A DNA stretch of 9,966 bases from an uncultured Clostridia bacterium. GTDB lineage: Bacteria > Bacillota > Clostridia > Christensenellales > UBA1242. The notes below the pieces were generated by a model. It saw only the letters and a list, made by a program, of their open reading frames with translations, was not told the origin of the DNA and did no database searches. Location of the stretch: contig CAOJNR010000032.1 in the NCBI GenBank assembly GCA_948439925.1, positions 1 through 9,966 on the forward strand. The letters are read 5' to 3'. Shown piece by piece: positions 6,464 to 9,966 of the stretch. Position 1 is the stretch's first letter. Every line of letters begins with the position of its first letter. Position numbers and translations under genes: made by a program.

Positions 6464-8584
6464 TTAATCCAAACATTTCATGCGCCAAGAGTCATTCTCC
6501 CAAGTAAAGCGCATATTGCCGTCCTTTTGATAACTAAGCCCAACGTCGCCCTTTCTTGAAACAATAACACTTTTGTCAAAACAATCTGAAAGAGAATCAT
6601 TGTCACCAAGCACAGCGAGTGAATAGTCTTGCCCTGCAAGATACTCTTTTGCCAGTTCACTATTATTATAACTCAATCTGCTTGAAGAGGCAAAGAAAAT
6701 TGAATGAGTTGAATAATTTATTTCAATTCCAAGCACTTTTTTGCTCGCCATGATGTATTTAACCTTGAAATCGCCAAGTGTATACTCTTTTCCATCCACC
6801 GCCTCAACAATATCACCACGCGTTGAACTTGCTTTATCAGACACCAACGCAACTTGAAATGAAAGACTGACAAGATAATTAATCGCCTTGCATGATAAGT
6901 CAGAGTCCGTCACAAAATAATCTATTCCGTGGCTTCTGACGCAATCAAAATATGCGTCAAGCATATAATCCTGATTTCTGTTCAGTCTGCCAAGCATCAA
7001 TTTTTGCCCACTGTCAGAGGTTATAACCATTGTCTGTGAAGAATAGTCTGAAATCACATCAACACCGTCAAACTTAGGCGGAATTGCACTCAGAACAATG
7101 CCAAGTGTCAGCGAAAACAAGCCACACGCAACAACCACACATTTGACAAGCTTGCTTGAAAGAAGATAGCGACTGCACGCAAAAAGCACGATAAAGAAGG
7201 ATGCCACAACTTCCACTCCAAAAGATTTGAGAGGCACTCGAATAGAGGAAGATGCAAAAACTTTTGCAACGCCATAAATGAATATATTAAGATAATTAAA
7301 CGGCACAAAAAGAAAAGACATAAAGGGCATAATCGAGCAAATTATCATCACAAGAAGAAGCAAAGGAAACATCACACTAAAAATCGGAATAACAATGAAG
7401 TTGGCAAACACTGAAAGCAGATTGTATGACTCAGTAAACAACGCCAAAAATGGCAATATGCCCAACTGTGCAGATATGCTCATTGCCAAAATATCAGCAC
7501 ACTTTCTTGGAAAAATCTTACTTAGAAGATCAGTTAAAACAGGAAAGATGAAAAAGATTGTCGCAACGCAAAAGAAACTCATAAGAAAGCCCACATCAAG
7601 CGCTGATAATGGATTTGGAAGAACAATAATAAACCCCGCTATGCCAAGACTTGTCAGCCTGTCATATCGTCTTCCAAGAAGTCTGGCAAGAAGAACAACC
7701 AACCCCATAACCGACGCTCTGACCACTGATGGCGCAAAACCGCAAAGATAGCAATAAATCAAAAGCAAAATGAAAGCGACTATGAACTTGACATACTTGT
7801 TCGCTTTGAGTTTGTCGAGCAGAAAATATAAACACGCAACCAAAAACCCAACGTGCAGTCCTGAAACAACAAGAATATGCACAATGCCAGCATCACGAAA
7901 GGTGTTTTTGACCATTTCGTCAATCTCTTGCTTGTCGCCAAAAAGCATGGCATAGCACACACTTGCATTTTCCTCAGTCATGCGTTCATTAAGCATACTC
8001 TTTATGTGAAGCCTATACCGCTCGTCAAGTTTGAGATAGCCATCAACCGCCACCACATCAGAGATGTTAACCGACGCATTGTAGCCAATGTTGTTTCGAA
8101 ATGAATAGGTGTTAAAGCCGTCAAGAATGATAAGCTTTGACTGCGTCAAGGTCGTTTCAAAGGAAAGAATATCTCCACTCTTCACTCCATTTTCACCACT
8201 ATAAAATATACTCAGCTGAATGTTTCTCGCGCTCTCGCCATTGATTGTCACATCTTTGAGTATGGCAACTTGACTTGTGCCATAGTCATAAAGTTGGTCG
8301 TCAACTCTGCCAACAACGGCGACTGGCTCAGCATAATCCTTTCCGCCCCAAACAGCAGTTCCTGCAAAAAATAGCCCATTGCCAGCAAAGAAAAAAGCAA
8401 AGATAACTAGAAGAAATTTCCACTTCTTCTTCCAAATCAAAAAGGCAGACAAAAGCACAAAACAAACAAGAGCAATCACAAGCGCCTTGATTTCTCCGCT
8501 GTAAATTCCCCTCGCAAGCGTTATTCCAAAAAGGAGTGCCAAGAAAAAATAAAACACTCCGTGAACAAACTTTCCGCCTTTCAT
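6464..8584 (-). CDS. comEC: ComEC/Rec2 DNA uptake channel with a degenerate C-terminal domain
   Basis: ComEC is the inner-membrane channel that carries single-stranded DNA into the cytoplasm during natural transformation. The 706 residues begin with hydrophobic segments (about 8-80), then an OB-fold-like extracellular domain (about 85-180, with VVGRVDDQLYD). The Competence domain (about 205-500) has AMLFGDK (212-218), the signature DAGIVHILVVSGLHVG (231-246), GFAPSVVRASVMG (282-294), NPLSALDVGFLMSF (324-337) and SVFANFIVIPIF (391-402), spread over many transmembrane helices. Residues about 505-706 occupy the place of the metallo-beta-lactamase-like domain. Where the family has GQGD and HxHxDH-type ligands, this protein has SDYSSQT (512-518) and VTDSDLS (558-564), so the metal site seems lost. 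There is no Shine-Dalgarno before the ATG. It is followed by holA. Confidence 0.95.
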   Translation of the reverse strand: MKGGKFVHGVFYFFLALLFGITLARGIYSGEIKALVIALVCFVLLSAFLIWKKKWKFLLVIFAFFFAGNGLFFAGTAVWGGKDYAEPVAVVGRVDDQLYDYGTSQVAILKDVTINGESARNIQLSIFYSGENGVKSGDILSFETTLTQSKLIILDGFNTYSFRNNIGYNASVNISDVVAVDGYLKLDERYRLHIKSMLNERMTEENASVCYAMLFGDKQEIDEMVKNTFRDAGIVHILVVSGLHVGFLVACLYFLLDKLKANKYVKFIVAFILLLIYCYLCGFAPSVVRASVMGLVVLLARLLGRRYDRLTSLGIAGFIIVLPNPLSALDVGFLMSFFCVATIFFIFPVLTDLLSKIFPRKCADILAMSISAQLGILPFLALFTESYNLLSVFANFIVIPIFSVMFPLLLLVMIICSIMPFMSFLFVPFNYLNIFIYGVAKVFASSSIRVPLKSFGVEVVASFFIVLFACSRYLLSSKLVKCVVVACGLFSLTLGIVLSAIPPKFDGVDVISDYSSQTMVITSDSGQKLMLGRLNRNQDYMLDAYFDCVRSHGIDYFVTDSDLSCKAINYLVSLSFQVALVSDKASSTRGDIVEAVDGKEYTLGDFKVKYIMASKKVLGIEINYSTHSIFFASSSRLSYNNSELAKEYLAGQDYSLAVLGDNDSLSDCFDKSVIVSRKGDVGLSYQKDGNMRFTWENDSWRMKCLD

Positions 8585-8593
8585 TTTATCTAT

Positions 8594-8602
8594 AATATAA
8601 CA
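8594..8602 (-). promoter_or_regulatory. Extended -10 promoter for comEC, close to its ATG
   Basis: The minus strand reads TGTTATATT: a TGn extension plus TATATT, one mismatch from TATAAT. It ends 9 nt before the comEC ATG, so transcription would start only a few bases before the start codon. No good -35 is seen 17 nt upstream (TTTCTT). No Shine-Dalgarno fits in the remaining leader. Confidence 0.45.
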
Positions 8603-8691
8603 AATTTTGCCGAAAAAAGAAAGTTATTGGCTTTGATTTGAAAATTTTTTCACTTTTTTTTAATATTTCAAATTGTTTTTTTTGAAAAGTA

Positions 8692-8720
8692 TTGCACAAA
8701 TCACCTTTTTATGATAGAAT
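8692..8720 (+). promoter_or_regulatory. Sigma-A-type promoter of the surface-protein gene
   Basis: TTGCAC (8692-8697) lies 17 nt before TAGAAT (8715-8720), which is preceded by TG at the extended -10 position (TGATAGAAT, 8712-8720). The predicted start is near 8727. This is the clearest promoter in the window. It faces away from the comEC promoter across a gap of 161 bp that is very AT-rich and otherwise holds only T-runs and a weak inverted repeat. Confidence 0.7.
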
Positions 8721-8730
8721 ATATATAAAC

Positions 8731-8736
8731 AAGGAG
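8731..8736 (+). promoter_or_regulatory. Ribosome binding site of the surface-protein gene
   Basis: AAGGAG lies 9 nt before the ATG at 8746. It supports this start even though it gives the protein an unusually long N-terminal region before its hydrophobic segment. Confidence 0.75.
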
Positions 8737-8745
8737 TGAACAATC

Positions 8746-9915
8746 ATGAAAAATAAAACAACTTTAAAAACTAAAATTTCGAGTTTTGTCAAAACCATCA
8801 AGGCTTGGTCTTTGGCAACTTTCACAAGAGATAAAAGCCTTAACAATTTCACAAAAGCTGGTGTTGTTATCGGTCTTGCAACAACTCCAATCGTTTTCGT
8901 TGCCTGCCTTCCAACTGAAAAACCAAATGATCAAGAACAAAATCCAAGTGGTGACCAAATTCAAAGTGGCAATCAAAACCCAAGTGGCGATATCAATAAA
9001 GATCCAGAAAAACCAACTGATCCTGTGAAGCCAGTTGATCCAGAAAAACCAACTGACCCAGAAAAGCCAACCAACCCAACTGACCCAGAAAAACCAGCAA
9101 TCCCAGGCGATGAGAACTATGACTACCCAACCACAATGGAAGAACTTGAAGTCTCACCTGACAAAATCAAACTCCAACAACTCCTCACAAACTATATTGA
9201 TGAGAATTTGAAGGAACTTTTATCTGTTAAAGGATATAGGGAAGCGACTCTTGAAAATACTGAAACAATAGCTTATGATATTCATCCTGAAAGTAAACAG
9301 ATAAATTGTTTTTATAAAACTGAAATTGAGAAAAAAAATGTTTACTTTATAACTAATGGTGTTACAAGAGAAGAAATTAATATAAATCAATTAATAAAAT
9401 TCCAAGCAAAAAAAGAAAGGAATTTACTTAGTAGCGAAGAAATTGCTCAATCTAAAATATTAAATGTTGATATTCTTGCATCAAAAGCAGGATCAAATAT
9501 TGGAATATCAAAATTTGAAAACGAATTTCAACCTTTTGCAAAAGATGTTTATGAAGAGTTAATTGGCAAAACATATAATAATGCAATATTTTTTGCTGAA
9601 AATATGGGAGCTATTCCAGAATTTAATAGTGGAAATTGGCCTGTTGTAAGAATTGTTGTAATGTTTAGGGAAGGGAATATTTTTACAATAAAAACAATCA
9701 AAATTGTAACAAAAGATTTTGCTTCACTTGCAACAGAAAATAAAAAAGAATATAAAATAATTGAAAATAGTGAAATTGAATTTACTTTTGGCTCTGAAAA
9801 CGCTATATTTGCAGAAGACTTAAACGAGCAAAAAGAAAAAACCGCTTTGGTAGGAATGTTAGACAATAAACCTCATGTTGTTATATCTGACAATAATATT
9901 TATTACATGGAATAA
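8746..9915 (+). CDS. Predicted secreted or surface protein, possible lipoprotein, of unknown function
   Basis: I do not recognise the 389-residue product. Residues 1-37 are basic (MKNKTTLKTK...), followed by a hydrophobic stretch AGVVIGLATTPIVFVAC (38-54). FVAC resembles a lipobox with Cys54 as the lipid site, but Phe at -3 is weak and the N-region is much longer than usual, so an uncleaved anchor is also possible. Next come a Gln/Asn/Ser/Gly-rich part (66-82), a Pro-rich DPEKPT repeat linker (86-118) and a mixed alpha/beta region (about 120-389) with no motif known to me. Base composition changes within the gene: hand counts give about 43% GC over 8941-9180 and about 25% over 9301-9660, with many AAT and ATA codons in the latter part. 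It has its own promoter, diverges from comEC, and stops at TAA. Confidence 0.85.
   Translation: MKNKTTLKTKISSFVKTIKAWSLATFTRDKSLNNFTKAGVVIGLATTPIVFVACLPTEKPNDQEQNPSGDQIQSGNQNPSGDINKDPEKPTDPVKPVDPEKPTDPEKPTNPTDPEKPAIPGDENYDYPTTMEELEVSPDKIKLQQLLTNYIDENLKELLSVKGYREATLENTETIAYDIHPESKQINCFYKTEIEKKNVYFITNGVTREEININQLIKFQAKKERNLLSSEEIAQSKILNVDILASKAGSNIGISKFENEFQPFAKDVYEELIGKTYNNAIFFAENMGAIPEFNSGNWPVVRIVVMFREGNIFTIKTIKIVTKDFASLATENKKEYKIIENSEIEFTFGSENAIFAEDLNEQKEKTALVGMLDNKPHVVISDNNIYYME
9001..9099 (+). repeat. 18-bp tandem repeat encoding a DPEKPT linker
   Basis: Five 18-bp units and one half unit lie in frame: 9001-9018 (DPEKPT), 9019-9036 (DPVKPV), 9037-9054 (DPEKPT), 9055-9072 (DPEKPT), 9073-9081 (NPT) and 9082-9099 (DPEKPA). 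The unit reads GATCCAGAAAAACCAACT with small changes, and the first and third units are identical. Such Pro-rich repeats usually act as stiff spacers that hold a domain away from the cell surface. Copy number could vary by slippage without breaking the frame. Confidence 0.85.
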
Positions 9916-9966
9916 TAAACAAACACTCACATTGTTAATTCTTTGTTCCTAAGAAAAAGGGCAGAA

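Noticed and set aside
8636..8673. Inverted repeat ATTTGAAA / TTTCAAAT between the divergent comEC and surface-protein promoters
   Set aside because: It is built almost only of A and T in a region of long T-runs, so chance is likely. Without other copies, an operator cannot be supported.
9001..9099. Short regular repeats considered as a CRISPR array
   Set aside because: The repeats are contiguous with no spacers, are in frame, and encode a Pro-rich linker.
25..9915. Possible alternative genetic code with TGA as a sense codon, since no gene here ends in TGA
   Set aside because: Conserved genes ligA, pcrA, holA and comEC read full length with no in-frame TGA, and all Trp codons are TGG. Seven stops (six TAA, one TAG) are too few to show reassignment.
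9916..9966. Possible terminator after the surface-protein gene
   Set aside because: Only a weak TTCTT/AAGAA pairing with no T-run is seen before the window ends.

Overview
The window is a gene-dense piece of a low-GC bacterial chromosome. It most resembles a Bacillota (Firmicutes) genome of clostridial type, perhaps an uncultured gut lineage. That placement is inferred from the AT-rich DNA, strong AAGGAG-type ribosome binding sites, sigma-A-like extended -10 promoters, short intrinsic terminators, and the gene pairs pcrA-ligA and comEC-holA, which are neighbours in many Firmicutes. The standard genetic code fits. Six of the seven genes end in TAA and one in TAG.

All genes but the last lie on the minus strand, so transcription runs from high to low coordinates. 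A comEC-holA unit (8584 to 5509) ends in a hairpin terminator that overlaps the holA stop codon. A gap of about 210 bp with a dyad repeat follows. Next comes orf111-pcrA-ligA (5298 to 715): a small protein of unknown function, the PcrA/UvrD helicase, and the NAD-dependent DNA ligase. The pcrA stop and ligA start overlap by one base, and a clear terminator follows ligA. After it, a small two-helix membrane protein with a very acidic tail (orf200, 627 to 25) has its own promoter.

On the plus strand, divergent from comEC, sits a 389-residue predicted surface protein or lipoprotein (8746 to 9915). It has an 18-bp repeat encoding a DPEKPT linker and a sharp change of base composition inside the gene.

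Four genes have well-known DNA-related roles: repair helicase, ligase, clamp-loader delta and the DNA-uptake channel. I did not find an obviously new multi-gene system. The points most worth a second look are: (1) a ComEC whose C-terminal metallo-beta-lactamase-like domain seems to have lost every metal ligand; (2) the mosaic surface-protein gene; (3) pcrA and comEC, which alone lack a Shine-Dalgarno and carry a -10-like element 7 to 9 nt before ATG, suggesting leaderless mRNAs; (4) a Gly/aromatic-rich linker in PcrA; and (5) two unrecognised small proteins.
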